A DNA stretch of 37,114 nt from Cytophagales bacterium CG12_big_fil_rev_8_21_14_0_65_40_12. GTDB taxonomy: Bacteria; Bacteroidota; Bacteroidia; Cytophagales; Cyclobacteriaceae. Under the pieces are notes generated by a model that did no database searches, was not told where the DNA came from, and saw only the letters and a list, made by a program, of their open reading frames with translations. Numbering within the stretch: the stretch's first letter is position 1; each line of letters begins with the position of its first letter. The position numbers were made by a program, and so were the translations under genes. The stretch spans positions 237 through 37,350 of the forward strand of contig PCUU01000072.1 in NCBI GenBank assembly GCA_002786855.1, given 5' to 3'. Below are positions 15,874 to 25,434 of this stretch, in pieces.

Positions 15874-17181
15874 ATGAGCGAAACTTCTGCCAAAAAGGTG
15901 CTGATCATAACTTACTACTGGCCACCGAGTGGGGGGGGGGGTGTGCAGCGATGGCTCAAGTTTGCCAAGTATTTACCTCAATACGGATGGGAGCCGATCA
16001 TCTTCACTCCTGAAAATCCAGATTTCGATTTAAAGGACTCGTCACTTTTAGAAGACATTCCTAAAGAAGTGGAAGTATTGAAATTTCCCATTTGGGAGCC
16101 GTATTCAATTTTTAAGAAACTTTCGGGTAGAAAGGAATTGAAACAGGGGCAGGTCTTGGAAGGGGGGAAGAAAGGACTGCTTTCTAGTTTAGCGATATGG
16201 CTCAGAGGTAATTTATTCATTCCGGATCCACGTTTGTTTTGGGTCAAACCTTCGGTCAATTATATCTCCTCAATTTTGGCTTCCAATCAAATTGAAACCA
16301 TTATTACAACCGGACCGCCACATTCAATGCACTTGATAGGCTTAAAGTTGAAAATGAGGCAACCTGCTTTGACGTGGATAGCCGATTTTCGCGACCCATG
16401 GACAAAGTGGGATATCCTTAGCCAATTCAAGATGAGCAAATGGGCTTGGGCGAGGCATCAACAATTAGAGCAGAATGTCATACGATCTGCAGATTGTGTG
16501 CTTACAGTAAGCAATAGCTGGAAAAAGGATTTCGAGAAGCTTGGTGCAAAAAGAACGAGAGTGATTACAAATGGCTTTGATGCTGCTGATTTCAAAACTA
16601 AAAAGAAGGTAGGCAGACCAGCACAATTTGTAATTAGCCATATCGGTATGCTCAATGTTTATAGAAATCCAGAATGGCTTTGGTCTGTTTTAGAAGCAAT
16701 GGTTTCAGAAGGTGCTTTTAACAATGATCTGAAAATTGAATTCATCGGTATTCTAAGTGACGATGTCCTGAAGAGTTTTGAAAACTACCCAAATCTAAAA
16801 CCGCTGATCCAAAAGGAGAACTATTTACCTCATGACAAAGTCATTGAAAAGTATGATCAGTCTGCCTTGCTACTACTGCTGCAAAACGACTCCGAAAATG
16901 CAAAAGGACATTTACCAGGTAAATTCTTTGAATATTTAGGTGCGCGAAGGACTATTTTATGTGTAGGAAATCGAGATAGTGATTTGTCTCAAATATTGAA
17001 GGCCACTGAGGCAGGTGAAGTTTTCGACTCGAAAAGTTCAGCCGAATTAAAGGTGTTTTTAATTGAAGCCTATCAACAATGGCAAGCTGGAAATTCACAA
17101 AAGGATAGTGGTAATATCAGTCGTTTTGAGCGAAAATCGCTTACTGGTGATTTAGATCAGTTGCTGAAATCGCTCCGCTAG
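15874..17181 (+). CDS. Glycosyltransferase family 4, with poly-G tract
   Basis: A 435-residue GT-B-fold enzyme, probably transferring a sugar onto a surface polysaccharide at the cytoplasmic membrane. The N-terminal Rossmann domain begins V-L-I-I-T-Y-Y-W-P-P-S-G-G-G-G-V-Q-R-W, the glycine-rich acceptor-side loop of GT4 enzymes. A central A-D-F-R-D-P-W and the GT4-like V-I-T-N-G-F-D and C-terminal K-F-F-E-Y-L-G-A-R segments follow. Codons 20-23 are GGG-GGG-GGG-GGT, which with the next G make an 11-base G run; loss or gain of one base would stop translation early. The flippase gene on the other strand ends at the next base, so this gene is not in an operon with it. Confidence 0.9.
   Translation: MSETSAKKVLIITYYWPPSGGGGVQRWLKFAKYLPQYGWEPIIFTPENPDFDLKDSSLLEDIPKEVEVLKFPIWEPYSIFKKLSGRKELKQGQVLEGGKKGLLSSLAIWLRGNLFIPDPRLFWVKPSVNYISSILASNQIETIITTGPPHSMHLIGLKLKMRQPALTWIADFRDPWTKWDILSQFKMSKWAWARHQQLEQNVIRSADCVLTVSNSWKKDFEKLGAKRTRVITNGFDAADFKTKKKVGRPAQFVISHIGMLNVYRNPEWLWSVLEAMVSEGAFNNDLKIEFIGILSDDVLKSFENYPNLKPLIQKENYLPHDKVIEKYDQSALLLLLQNDSENAKGHLPGKFFEYLGARRTILCVGNRDSDLSQILKATEAGEVFDSKSSAELKVFLIEAYQQWQAGNSQKDSGNISRFERKSLTGDLDQLLKSLR
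15931..15941 (+). repeat. G11 homopolymer inside a glycosyltransferase gene
   Basis: Eleven consecutive G bases encode the glycine loop at codons 20-23. The protein motif requires glycines but not all-GGG codons, so the tract is a choice at DNA level. Long G tracts slip during replication and are typical of phase-variable genes. The state in this sequence is in frame. Confidence 0.9.
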
Positions 17182-18657
17182 TTAAGGCTTAAATACTTTC
17201 GAAATTAGCTTTCCATAAAGACTGTTCACTTCTTCAGAAATTTTCAAACCAATTGTGAGGATTGAAAAAGCAACAGTGATTGCTGCCGATCTGAGCACAA
17301 TATCGTAAAGTGCATTTTCTTGTTGAGGTAGGAAATGGTTCAGCAGCAGTATTAGCCCAACAATCCCCGAAAATTTTAAAGTATTGGACGAAAAAGGTTG
17401 AATCCTAAACTTGATCCAAACAAAGGCAAATTTGCTCAAGTTGAAAATTAGCATGGCTAAAAAGGAAGCAATGGCAGCGCCTTCTATGCCATACTTCGGG
17501 ATCAAAAGGAGGTTTAAAAGGATGGTCAAAATTGCAAGAATGGCCACGGCAAACACATTGAATTTGTAGTGCTTCGACATTACGATGATTTCACCATTTG
17601 TTCCGAAAACCATGTCACTTAGTTTTCCCAAACCAATAAAAAGTACAACACTGATCCCTTGAATGTATAATTCACTATTGGGGATAAAGGAATAAAGATT
17701 TTCAAGATTTGCCCAAACACCAATTAATAAAAGGCTGCCAATGATCATTTGATTGATAGAAGTCTGTTTGTAGAGTTTTCCAACTGCCGCCATGTCCTTC
17801 TTTTCGAAAGCTTGAGCAATCAATGAACTCGAAATTTGCGTAATCGATCGTTTTGGCATTTCAATCACCACCCCAATAAAAAAGGCAATGGTGTAAATGC
17901 CCGTGGCATCGAGACCCAAAGCTCCGCTGACCATGATACTGTCGATTTGAAGCACGATTTGAGTGCCACCAGCACCAATCAGCATAAAGAGAGAGTAGGT
18001 TAGGATTTCTCTCAGCTTGCCATTCCGAAGAAATTGAAAATCGAAATTGACCTTGAAGGATTTGATTGAAATGAGATAAGCAATGGCCGATATCACCAAA
18101 GAAGCATAGACCACAAAAAGTAAATTTATGAGCATATCGAAAGTGATAAGCTCAAGCGCAAACAGCACCACTAAGGCAGTAACAGCTAGGCGCAATTGAA
18201 TATCGCGGATGAAGGTGGGTACTACAATTTTGAGCAGACTTCGACAATAAGCCTCAAAAATCTGAAATTGCACTAAACAGAAACTAATGATGAGTGTGAT
18301 GCCAAAATACTGAACAAACAAAGCGGATTCCCTAGAAAAGTAGGCCGTAATCTGGGCTTTGAAAAGAAGGCTGATCAGAAAAAAAACCAATGAGCCGACT
18401 GCCCCACCAATGAGAATAAAGGTCAGAAAGCCTTTTTCTTCTTTGAAACGAGGAAAGAACTTGACCAAGCCAGAACCGAGGCCAAATTGGCCAAACGTAG
18501 CCATCAAAAAAGCAGCGCTTTGAATCAATCGGAAAAGCCCAATTTGTTCCGCTTCGAGAAAGTAAGGAAAAAGCCAAAGTACATTGGCATAGCCGATGAT
18601 TACACCCAAATAGGCGATTATGGATGATTTGATGCTTTGGTTTATGACTATGCCCAA
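17182..18657 (-). CDS. Wzx-type polysaccharide flippase (MOP superfamily)
   Basis: A 491-residue integral membrane protein with about 12-14 hydrophobic helices spread along its length, matching oligosaccharide flippases of the MOP/PST family. The start (M-G-I-V-I-N-Q-S-I-K-S-S-I-I-A-Y-L-G-V-I-I-G) and the T-G-I-Y-T-I-A-F-F-I-G-V-V-I-E-M-P region are characteristic. Such proteins flip undecaprenyl-linked sugar units across the inner membrane. It is adjacent to glycosyltransferases on both sides but shares a strand only with the methyltransferase-like gene upstream, 21 bases away; those two may be cotranscribed. Confidence 0.9.
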   Translation of the reverse strand: MGIVINQSIKSSIIAYLGVIIGYANVLWLFPYFLEAEQIGLFRLIQSAAFLMATFGQFGLGSGLVKFFPRFKEEKGFLTFILIGGAVGSLVFFLISLLFKAQITAYFSRESALFVQYFGITLIISFCLVQFQIFEAYCRSLLKIVVPTFIRDIQLRLAVTALVVLFALELITFDMLINLLFVVYASLVISAIAYLISIKSFKVNFDFQFLRNGKLREILTYSLFMLIGAGGTQIVLQIDSIMVSGALGLDATGIYTIAFFIGVVIEMPKRSITQISSSLIAQAFEKKDMAAVGKLYKQTSINQMIIGSLLLIGVWANLENLYSFIPNSELYIQGISVVLFIGLGKLSDMVFGTNGEIIVMSKHYKFNVFAVAILAILTILLNLLLIPKYGIEGAAIASFLAMLIFNLSKFAFVWIKFRIQPFSSNTLKFSGIVGLILLLNHFLPQQENALYDIVLRSAAITVAFSILTIGLKISEEVNSLYGKLISKVFKP

Positions 18658-18678
18658 TGTTGGAAGGGGTGGTTTGAT

Positions 18679-19401
18679 TTAAGGTTTAAGCCAAATTGTG
18701 GTGTCTGTCAATCCGTTGGTAGTATTTATTTTTGGCCAATGGGCTATCATATATTTTGCCTGTTGATATCTCTGCCGTTCCGAATTGTCCAGCAATAAAA
18801 TCCCACCACTTTTGAGTTTTGGAATGGCATTGATCAGACATGTTGCCCTTGCTCTGCCATCAATGGCGATGAAATCTAACGATTCGTCATCCTGCTGCTT
18901 AATGCTATTTGAATAGGTGGAAAAAGCACTGTCCTTGACAGGGTATTCCTCGATGGTCATGTAAAGTTGGGCTTCACTTGAAAGGTGTTGGGATGGGGCG
19001 TCAAGGTCCGAAGGAATATACACTAAGTTCACATTTTCCGTTTTTTTGTCTTCCAAGGTCTTCGCAACCGAATGGTACCAGTCTTTGTGATGCTCAATGC
19101 TTGTCAGAAATTTGATCCTTTTTGCATAAAACTGTGTACTTCGGCCACTGCCAAATTCAAAACCAACCATATCAGGTTTAAGTAGTGATTTCAAAGCATT
19201 AACGGCATCAGGAGCAATCCATGGCACCTCGGTATTTTGTTGGAGATAGCGATTATACTTGAATTTCAAGAATGGTCTAAGCACACGATAGCGGAAATAG
19301 CGGAGTGATACGCTCCTAGTGCGGCTATAATTGCGGTAAGCAAAAGGTGCTTTTCCTATTTCTGCGCCTAATTGGTAAAATTGTGTTGTACTTTGAGTCA
19401 T
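18679..19401 (-). CDS. SAM-dependent methyltransferase-like protein
   Basis: A 240-residue protein with a Rossmann-type SAM site: G-F-E-F-G-S-G-R-S-T (motif I), S-I-E-H-H as the acidic end of strand 2, F-I-A-I-D-G-R-A-R near strand 4, and S-G-G-I-L-L-L-D-N-S. The first 60 residues are basic. It could methylate a sugar or another surface precursor, since it lies between the flippase and a glycosyltransferase. The substrate is not evident. I used ATG 19401; the frame extends to 19479 only through a hydrophobic, unrelated stretch that would overlap the divergent gene's leader. Confidence 0.72.
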   Translation of the reverse strand: MTQSTTQFYQLGAEIGKAPFAYRNYSRTRSVSLRYFRYRVLRPFLKFKYNRYLQQNTEVPWIAPDAVNALKSLLKPDMVGFEFGSGRSTQFYAKRIKFLTSIEHHKDWYHSVAKTLEDKKTENVNLVYIPSDLDAPSQHLSSEAQLYMTIEEYPVKDSAFSTYSNSIKQQDDESLDFIAIDGRARATCLINAIPKLKSGGILLLDNSERQRYQQAKYMIAHWPKINTTNGLTDTTIWLKP

Positions 19402-19488
19402 GGATTCAGACAAAAATAAGCAAATGCTTTTTGAGCATACAAGCAAACTGTTCTTTTGATTTCCAGAAGAATAGAACAAATTGCCGCT

Positions 19489-20682
19489 GTGAAAATAGCC
19501 ATGTTTTTAGATCAGTCTTTTCCTCCCGATTCTAGGGTAGAAAACGAAGCCTTTAGCCTTATCAGGGCTGGTCATGAAGTACACCTGTTTTCGCTTGAAC
19601 GTGATTCAAACAGGCCAAAAAGAGAGATTTGGAATGGTATTGATGTCCATAGATTTGAAATTTCCAATTGGACCTATCGCTTATCTGCATTGGCTTACAC
19701 CGTCCCTTTATATCATCGATCTATCCGAAACTCAATTATTACATTTATTGAGACCGTTCAGCCTGATGTCTTACATATCCACGATATGCTTATTGCCAAG
19801 GCTGTTTTTAAGGCCAATGCTGGTTTTAAAATCAATACCATATTGGATTTGCATGAAAACCGTCCTGAGATCATGCAGTTTTACCCACATTTAAAGAAGT
19901 TTCCGGGTAAATTCTTGATCAAACCTCGGGTATGGAAGCAATGGCAAAAGCGCTTGATGCAAATGGCAGATCACATTATTCTGGTGACAGAAGAAGCCAA
20001 AGAGGTTGCTGTTCAAGAGGAGCGTATAGAAGCTTCCAAAATTACAGTGGTGCCCAATTCCATCGAAGCTAAGATTTATTATCAATACCCATTAAAACCT
20101 GAGATTCAAGATCGATTCAAGGGGTATTTCAATATTGTTTATGTGGGTGACACAGGATTAAGAAGGGGAACGGACACCGCCATTCAGGCACTTGCCTTAG
20201 TGGCAGAGAAAATGCCAAATGCCCAATTGATTTTGGTAGGGAAAAGTACAGAAGATAAGCAGTTGAAAGAATTAGCCGAGGCACTTGGGCTAACAGCTCG
20301 GGTGATTTTTGAAGGTTGGCAGGACGTATCGCTATTTCCTTCCTACATCGCTGCTGCGAATGTTTGTATTTCTCCCTTGCATCGCAACAAGCACCACGAT
20401 ACCACATTTGCCAATAAGATTTTCCAATACATGGCTGGGGCAAAACCCTTGCTGGTCAGTGACTGTCCTCCTCAAGTGCGAGTAGTGAATCAAGCCAATT
20501 GTGGTTTGGTTTTTCAGGCAGGAAATGCAACAGACATGGCCGAAAAACTGCTGCAACTCTATGCAAAAAAAGAAAATGCCATTCACCTAGGGGTCAATGG
20601 CAAATCTGCTTTAGATCAACAATTCGATTGGAGCATCACCAGTAAAGGACTGATCGAGTTGTATTCGAATAGCTTTAATTAG
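19489..20682 (+). CDS. Glycosyltransferase family 4
   Basis: A GT-B-fold glycosyltransferase of about 397 residues. The N-terminus K-I-A-M-F-L-D-Q-S-F-P-P-D-S-R-V-E-N-E-A matches GT4 donor/acceptor loops, and the C-terminal half has V-Y-V-G-D-T-G-L-R-R-G-T-D, A-Q-L-I-L-V-G-K-S and the Glu-containing nucleotide-sugar region around N-K-I-F-Q-Y-M-A-G-A-K-P. The start is uncertain: the GTG at 19489 precedes the conserved K-I-A-M-F, while ATG 19501 is the nearest ATG. It probably builds a surface glycan with its neighbours. Its 3' end overlaps the convergent YfhO-family gene by eight bases. Confidence 0.88.
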   Translation: MKIAMFLDQSFPPDSRVENEAFSLIRAGHEVHLFSLERDSNRPKREIWNGIDVHRFEISNWTYRLSALAYTVPLYHRSIRNSIITFIETVQPDVLHIHDMLIAKAVFKANAGFKINTILDLHENRPEIMQFYPHLKKFPGKFLIKPRVWKQWQKRLMQMADHIILVTEEAKEVAVQEERIEASKITVVPNSIEAKIYYQYPLKPEIQDRFKGYFNIVYVGDTGLRRGTDTAIQALALVAEKMPNAQLILVGKSTEDKQLKELAEALGLTARVIFEGWQDVSLFPSYIAAANVCISPLHRNKHHDTTFANKIFQYMAGAKPLLVSDCPPQVRVVNQANCGLVFQAGNATDMAEKLLQLYAKKENAIHLGVNGKSALDQQFDWSITSKGLIELYSNSFN

Positions 20683-23119
20683 CCGTTTTTCTAAGGCTCA
20701 AGAAAATACTTCCAAGGAACATCAACACCACCAAGATTGAGAAGATTCTCATAATGATGGTTCCAGAAGTGTAGATGCTAGGTTTGAATTCAAATACGAT
20801 TTCATGTTCGCCAGCAGGTACTTCTAATGCCCTTAAGATATAATCTGCTCTCAGCAAGTCTACTGGCTCTCCATCCATGGTTACTTTGAATCCATTCGGG
20901 TAATAGATTTCTGAGAATACAGCCAAACCTTCACCCGAGTTTTTGGTGGTATATTTCCAATAGCCAGGATGGTAATCCACTAATTTGATAGTTCCTTCGG
21001 CACTAGGATTGGCAATGCTTATGGGGAATTCTTCTGTATTAACAATGGCTTCGAACTGACTATCAATTCTTCTTATCGAGTTAAACTCCTCGTCTGTAGT
21101 AGTTACCTTTTTAATGCTATTCACAAACCAAGCAGCTCCATTGGCAGCTCCATTGGTGATTACACCTTGAGACGAATTTGGATCAATAATTAAGTAGCGT
21201 GTATTCAGCATATTGATGATCCCGAAGCTGCTCATGTTATCATTGCCATTTTGCAAATTTGACATCATTTGCTGCATTTCAGGCAGTATGTCTTTATCAA
21301 TCAACTCTTGATACCTTCTGAGTCGGGCACCGTGATAACCATTGATGGTATTATGATGATAGGCCGATTGCGCACTGTAGAATGGCGCTGTTAGGTTTAA
21401 TACGCGATCTCCCAAACTTTCATTTTTCTTGATGAATCGATCTGCGTTTGTCTCTAAAAAGAACTGGGCGCGTGGCGCACGGGCAAAGTTGGCGGAGGTC
21501 AAAAAGCGATTAGCGATTAAACTAGTGTCTATGGTAGCGAGTAAAATGAGAATGATGTAAAGCCCCGCTTTACCCAATCGATCAATCGTGTATAAAAAAT
21601 AAGCTAACGCGAATAATCCAATGAAAATGAAGGCCCTGAAAGCATCGGCTCTGAATAAGTTTTTTCTATCGTCTTGAAGCGCATTGGCGTACTCTACCGG
21701 TAATTGAGCATCGAAAGGAGCACTGAAGCCCATGATGCCAGGGATTGCAGCCAATAACAAGGCTAAACCTCCTGTTGAACCAAGGGCAATCCAAAGTTTC
21801 TTCTTTTTGGTTTCATCAAGTTTTTCGCTGAGCAGTTTTTCTAAGCCCAACATGCCCAAGAAAATAATCCCGAAAATGGGCATTACCATCGTAAAGGTGA
21901 CAGACCTGAATTTATTATAGCCCGGAAAATAATCGAATAAGAAGTAATTAAGGCTTGGGAAGTTTCTGCCATAGCTTAACAGAATTCCCAATACCGAAAT
22001 TGAAATAAGCCAGATGACATACTTTCGCTCTACAAAGAAAATACCCAGCACACACAAAAAGAGCATAATCGCTCCAGCATAATAAGTGGTTGGCGTTTCT
22101 TTGCCCCAATATGCCCTTAGTTCAGGTCTACCTAAGGTCTGTCTGATTTGTGCATCAGTGGCGCCAGCTTTTCTTAAAGCATCTGCCGTACTTGAGTTGA
22201 TGTCTAGAGCTGCATTTCCGCCCAAGGCATTTGGAAGAAATAAGGTGAAAGGATCAGCCAAACCATTGCTATATTGGAAAGCATAAGTCTTAGGTAATCC
22301 ATCGATGTTCAATTCTTCAGCGCTCTGTTCGCTTAGCTCAGAAGCCCCGCGGTTCGAGTATTTGCCGTATTCATAAGTCGCGTAAAACTCACCAAAAAAA
22401 GTACCCACGGCCAATATTGCTGCCAAGACTAAAAGCCCTAGTCTTTGAAGGAACACTTTTAAACTTCCTTCTCTTGCGGCATAGATCAATTGAATTAAGC
22501 CGTAAATGGCAACAACAAATGCCAAATAATACGTGATCTGTAAGTGATTCACTCTCATTTGCATGGCAAGTGCCAAGGCGGTTAGGCTAAAGCCCAGCCA
22601 TTTATTTCTGGTGAAGCACAAATGAATTCCTGCCATCACCAAAGGCATAAGTGATATTGCCGAGATCCTGGCGTTATGGCCTGCCGTTAATCCGATGATA
22701 TTGTAAGAAGAGAATGCAAAAGCAATGGCGCCAATGATGGCGATATATGGCCTTACCTTAAAGCACAGCAGCATAATGTAAAATGAAACCATTGAAACGA
22801 AGACGATTCTGACAGGATGGGGCAGCCCTAAACTCATTACGGCATGAGCGCCTTTAATTAATTCATTGCCCCACTTTACGCTTATCAGATAGGCAGGCAT
22901 TCCACCAAACATGGAGTTGGTCCAAAGGCCTTCTTCTCCAGTGGCTTCGCGATAATCTAAAAGTTCTTTCGCACCACCTTCCCATTGCAGGATATCTCCT
23001 TGTTGAAGTGCTTTTCCTTCAAAAAAAACAGGTTGAAAAAAGAGTATGGTCAACGTCAGAAAGACGGCAACAGCAATCAAATGGGGAAGAATGTCCTTTT
23101 TAAAATCAACTTTAATCAT
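20675..23119 (-). CDS. YfhO family membrane protein
   Basis: An 814-residue inner-membrane protein with an early helix, a D-I-L-Q-W-E-G-G-A-K-E loop containing acidic residues, about a dozen further helices to residue 550, and a large extracytoplasmic C-terminal domain before a last helix near 790. This fits the YfhO/GT-C-like family, some of which glycosylate cell-wall or lipid substrates using polyprenyl-linked sugars. In Bacillus, YfhO is linked to teichoic acid glycosylation; the substrate here is unknown. It lies at the right end of the glycan gene group and is divergent from ffh. Confidence 0.9.
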   Translation of the reverse strand: MIKVDFKKDILPHLIAVAVFLTLTILFFQPVFFEGKALQQGDILQWEGGAKELLDYREATGEEGLWTNSMFGGMPAYLISVKWGNELIKGAHAVMSLGLPHPVRIVFVSMVSFYIMLLCFKVRPYIAIIGAIAFAFSSYNIIGLTAGHNARISAISLMPLVMAGIHLCFTRNKWLGFSLTALALAMQMRVNHLQITYYLAFVVAIYGLIQLIYAAREGSLKVFLQRLGLLVLAAILAVGTFFGEFYATYEYGKYSNRGASELSEQSAEELNIDGLPKTYAFQYSNGLADPFTLFLPNALGGNAALDINSSTADALRKAGATDAQIRQTLGRPELRAYWGKETPTTYYAGAIMLFLCVLGIFFVERKYVIWLISISVLGILLSYGRNFPSLNYFLFDYFPGYNKFRSVTFTMVMPIFGIIFLGMLGLEKLLSEKLDETKKKKLWIALGSTGGLALLLAAIPGIMGFSAPFDAQLPVEYANALQDDRKNLFRADAFRAFIFIGLFALAYFLYTIDRLGKAGLYIILILLATIDTSLIANRFLTSANFARAPRAQFFLETNADRFIKKNESLGDRVLNLTAPFYSAQSAYHHNTINGYHGARLRRYQELIDKDILPEMQQMMSNLQNGNDNMSSFGIINMLNTRYLIIDPNSSQGVITNGAANGAAWFVNSIKKVTTTDEEFNSIRRIDSQFEAIVNTEEFPISIANPSAEGTIKLVDYHPGYWKYTTKNSGEGLAVFSEIYYPNGFKVTMDGEPVDLLRADYILRALEVPAGEHEIVFEFKPSIYTSGTIIMRIFSILVVLMFLGSIFLSLRKTAN

Positions 23120-23235
23120 GTCCTGAATTTTTTCTCGGTCGGCAATATCTTCATATCAGGCGTATTTAAAAAGAGCATTTCTTTTTTTTGATTTATCAAG
23201 GAGCGATTCACCCTGCATGCTGACGATAAATTTTA

Positions 23236-23243
23236 TATTTTTG
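23236..23243 (+). promoter_or_regulatory. Candidate -7 box upstream of ffh
   Basis: TATTTTTG matches the Bacteroidota -7 element TAnnTTTG exactly, 22 bases before the ffh start. No convincing TTTG lies 19-20 bases further upstream. Confidence 0.35.
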
Positions 23244-23265
23244 CACTCCAATTATTATTGAGCAT

Positions 23266-24597
23266 ATGTTTGAGAATTTAAGTGGCAAGCTAGAATCAGC
23301 CTTTAAAACCCTAAAGGGCCAAGGAACAATTACCGAAATCAACGTAGCGACTACCGTCAAAGAAATCAGACGCGCCCTAATTAGTGCTGACGTTAATTTT
23401 AAGGTAGCCAAGGATGTAACCGATAGAATTAAAGAGGAAGCCCTCGGTCGCGATGTGTTGATTTCTGTAAAGCCGGGCCAGTTATTGGTAAAGATTGTTC
23501 AGGAAGAGCTGACCAAAATGATGGGAGGCGAAAAATCAACTTTTGCAATTCAAGGCGATCCTGCAGTGATTTTGATTTCTGGTCTTCAAGGTTCTGGTAA
23601 AACAACTTTTTCTGGAAAGCTGGCCAATATGCTCAAAAAGCAAGGTAGGCAAGTGCTTTTAACCGCTTGTGATATTTATCGACCTGCCGCAATCGATCAG
23701 TTAAAAGTTTTAGGAGAGCAAGTAGGCGTAGAGGTTTATGCTGAACCTGAAAATAAAAATGCGCTACAAATTGCCAACAATGCCATTAAGCATGCCAAAG
23801 CCACGGGCAAGAAGATAGTCATTGTGGATACTGCCGGTCGTTTGGCTGTTGACGAGCAAATGATGAATGAAATTGAAGAGCTCAAAAGAGTCCTCAAGCC
23901 TACCGAGACGCTCTTTGTTGTTGACTCAATGACAGGTCAGGATGCGGTGAATACAGCCAAGACCTTTAATGAACGACTGGATTTCAGTGGCGTGGTATTG
24001 ACTAAATTAGACGGTGATACACGAGGTGGTGCGGCACTTTCTATCAGGACTGTGGTGGATAAGCCCATCAAGTTCATGTCGACAGGGGAGAAAATGGAAG
24101 CGATTGAGCTTTTCTACCCAGATCGTATGGCGAGCAGAATTCTTGGTATGGGTGACGTGGTGTCTTTGGTTGAAAAGGCACAACAGAACTTTGACGAGGA
24201 AGAAACCCGAAAACTCAACAAGAAAATCCGTCAGAACAAATTCGATTTTGATGATTTCCTTTCTCAGCTAGAGCAAATCAAGAAAATGGGTAACATCAAA
24301 GACCTTTTAGGCATGATCCCGGGGATGGGTAAAGCCATGAAAGGACTTGATATTGATGATGATTCATTCAAACCAATCGAGTCCATCATTAAGTCGATGA
24401 CTAAGGCAGAAAGGGCCAATCCTGATATGATTGATGGTAGCCGAAGAAAGCGAATTGCAAGCGGTAGCGGTACTTCTATTCAAGAAGTGAACAACCTGAT
24501 GAAGCAGTTTGGCGACATGCGTAAAATGATGAAAACCATGAACAAGATGGGTGGAGGCAAGAGGGCCTTGGCCAATCTTGGAGGAATGAGGAGGTAG
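23266..24597 (+). CDS. ffh: Signal recognition particle protein Ffh
   Basis: A 443-residue SRP54 homologue that targets ribosome-nascent chains to the membrane. The N domain (M-F-E-N-L-S-G-K-L-E-S-A-F) is followed by the GTPase domain with G1 G-L-Q-G-S-G-K-T-T, I-box A-C-D-I-Y-R-P-A-A-I-D-Q, G3 D-T-A-G-R-L and G4 T-K-L-D-G-D. The methionine-rich M domain runs from about residue 300 to the C-terminus. A TAnnTTTG box (TATTTTTG, 23236-23243) lies just upstream, without a clear -33 element. I see no SRP RNA gene beside it. Confidence 0.97.
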   Translation: MFENLSGKLESAFKTLKGQGTITEINVATTVKEIRRALISADVNFKVAKDVTDRIKEEALGRDVLISVKPGQLLVKIVQEELTKMMGGEKSTFAIQGDPAVILISGLQGSGKTTFSGKLANMLKKQGRQVLLTACDIYRPAAIDQLKVLGEQVGVEVYAEPENKNALQIANNAIKHAKATGKKIVIVDTAGRLAVDEQMMNEIEELKRVLKPTETLFVVDSMTGQDAVNTAKTFNERLDFSGVVLTKLDGDTRGGAALSIRTVVDKPIKFMSTGEKMEAIELFYPDRMASRILGMGDVVSLVEKAQQNFDEEETRKLNKKIRQNKFDFDDFLSQLEQIKKMGNIKDLLGMIPGMGKAMKGLDIDDDSFKPIESIIKSMTKAERANPDMIDGSRRKRIASGSGTSIQEVNNLMKQFGDMRKMMKTMNKMGGGKRALANLGGMRR

Positions 24598-24690
24598 TTT
24601 AATCATCACACCTTAGTCATCTCGCAGAGATCTTTTCACGAAACATAGTATGAGTATTTTTCGGTTTTGCCGAGGTGCTCTAAGTAACTA

Positions 24691-25434
24691 TCAATCTTCT
24701 TCAACTGTGGTGGTAAGTCCCCTGGATTCTTTATAGGATTCCCATTTGATCCAAGCCATTTGATGGTCGAAGTCTTTCGCTTGAAAAGTAAGCTTGTACT
24801 TGAAATTATTTGGGTTGAGGATTGAAGCGTATTTGGGCGTTGTGTAGCTGCTGTCTGGATTTACTTTCTCATTCAATTCGTATTCAATATCAGCGTTTTC
24901 TCTAATCCATTTCAACTTGAATTGATTCAGGTTTTCATTGATTTTGTATTTTCCACCTTGGTTTACCAGTACTTTTTCAGTTTCCAAGAGCTTTCGATTA
25001 TAATAATCACTCACTACGATTTTGGCCTTACCGAATTGATTGATCAAGTCAGATGATTTGTCTTCGCGCAAAAAAGCTTGAATTTTCACCAAAGCGCTAT
25101 CAATAAAGTAAAGATTGATTTGATCGATATAATGCGACTCCGCCAGATAATCGACCCTATCCAATTGAAATATGGTAAAATCTTTGGTGAAAAATTCTCC
25201 ATAATGTTTGAAAACACGTTGGTCCAAGTCTGCCAAAGGCATATTGAGTTGTAGAGAAGAAAATTCCAATTTGTAGGTAGGAATTGTACTGGCAACTGCC
25301 GTTCTCGGGCCTTCCGCTACTTCTGCAACTTCTTCTACCTTGATGACTTCGTCTGGTTCTTTTTGTGGAGCACTGCAATTCCAGAGCAAGAAGCAAAAAA
25401 CAATTAGGGCGAGACTCTTAACTACATCTTTCAA
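24691..25434 (-). CDS. Probable lipoprotein, unknown function
   Basis: A 247-residue secreted protein with no family I can name. The N-terminus is a basic-hydrophobic signal (K-D-V-V-K-S-L-A-L-I-V-F-C-F-L-L-W-N-C) with Cys20 as the likely lipidated residue, though Trp-Asn before the Cys is not a canonical lipobox. A Glu/Val-rich linker follows, then a mixed alpha/beta body with no repeats. The start is TTG at 25434; no ATG or GTG precedes the signal. The gene is isolated, with 169 bases upstream to the next gene and 93 downstream to the ffh stop, in which I see no terminator. Confidence 0.65.
   Translation of the reverse strand: MKDVVKSLALIVFCFLLWNCSAPQKEPDEVIKVEEVAEVAEGPRTAVASTIPTYKLEFSSLQLNMPLADLDQRVFKHYGEFFTKDFTIFQLDRVDYLAESHYIDQINLYFIDSALVKIQAFLREDKSSDLINQFGKAKIVVSDYYNRKLLETEKVLVNQGGKYKINENLNQFKLKWIRENADIEYELNEKVNPDSSYTTPKYASILNPNNFKYKLTFQAKDFDHQMAWIKWESYKESRGLTTTVEED

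Noticed and set aside
23182-23190. T8 run upstream of ffh as a slippage tract
   Set aside because: It is noncoding, short, and not placed between recognisable promoter elements.
24598-24690. Possible SRP RNA gene or terminator after ffh
   Set aside because: Only 4-5 bp stems (ATCTC/GAGAT, TCGG/CCGA) are present, without a U-tract or the conserved SRP RNA tetraloop region.
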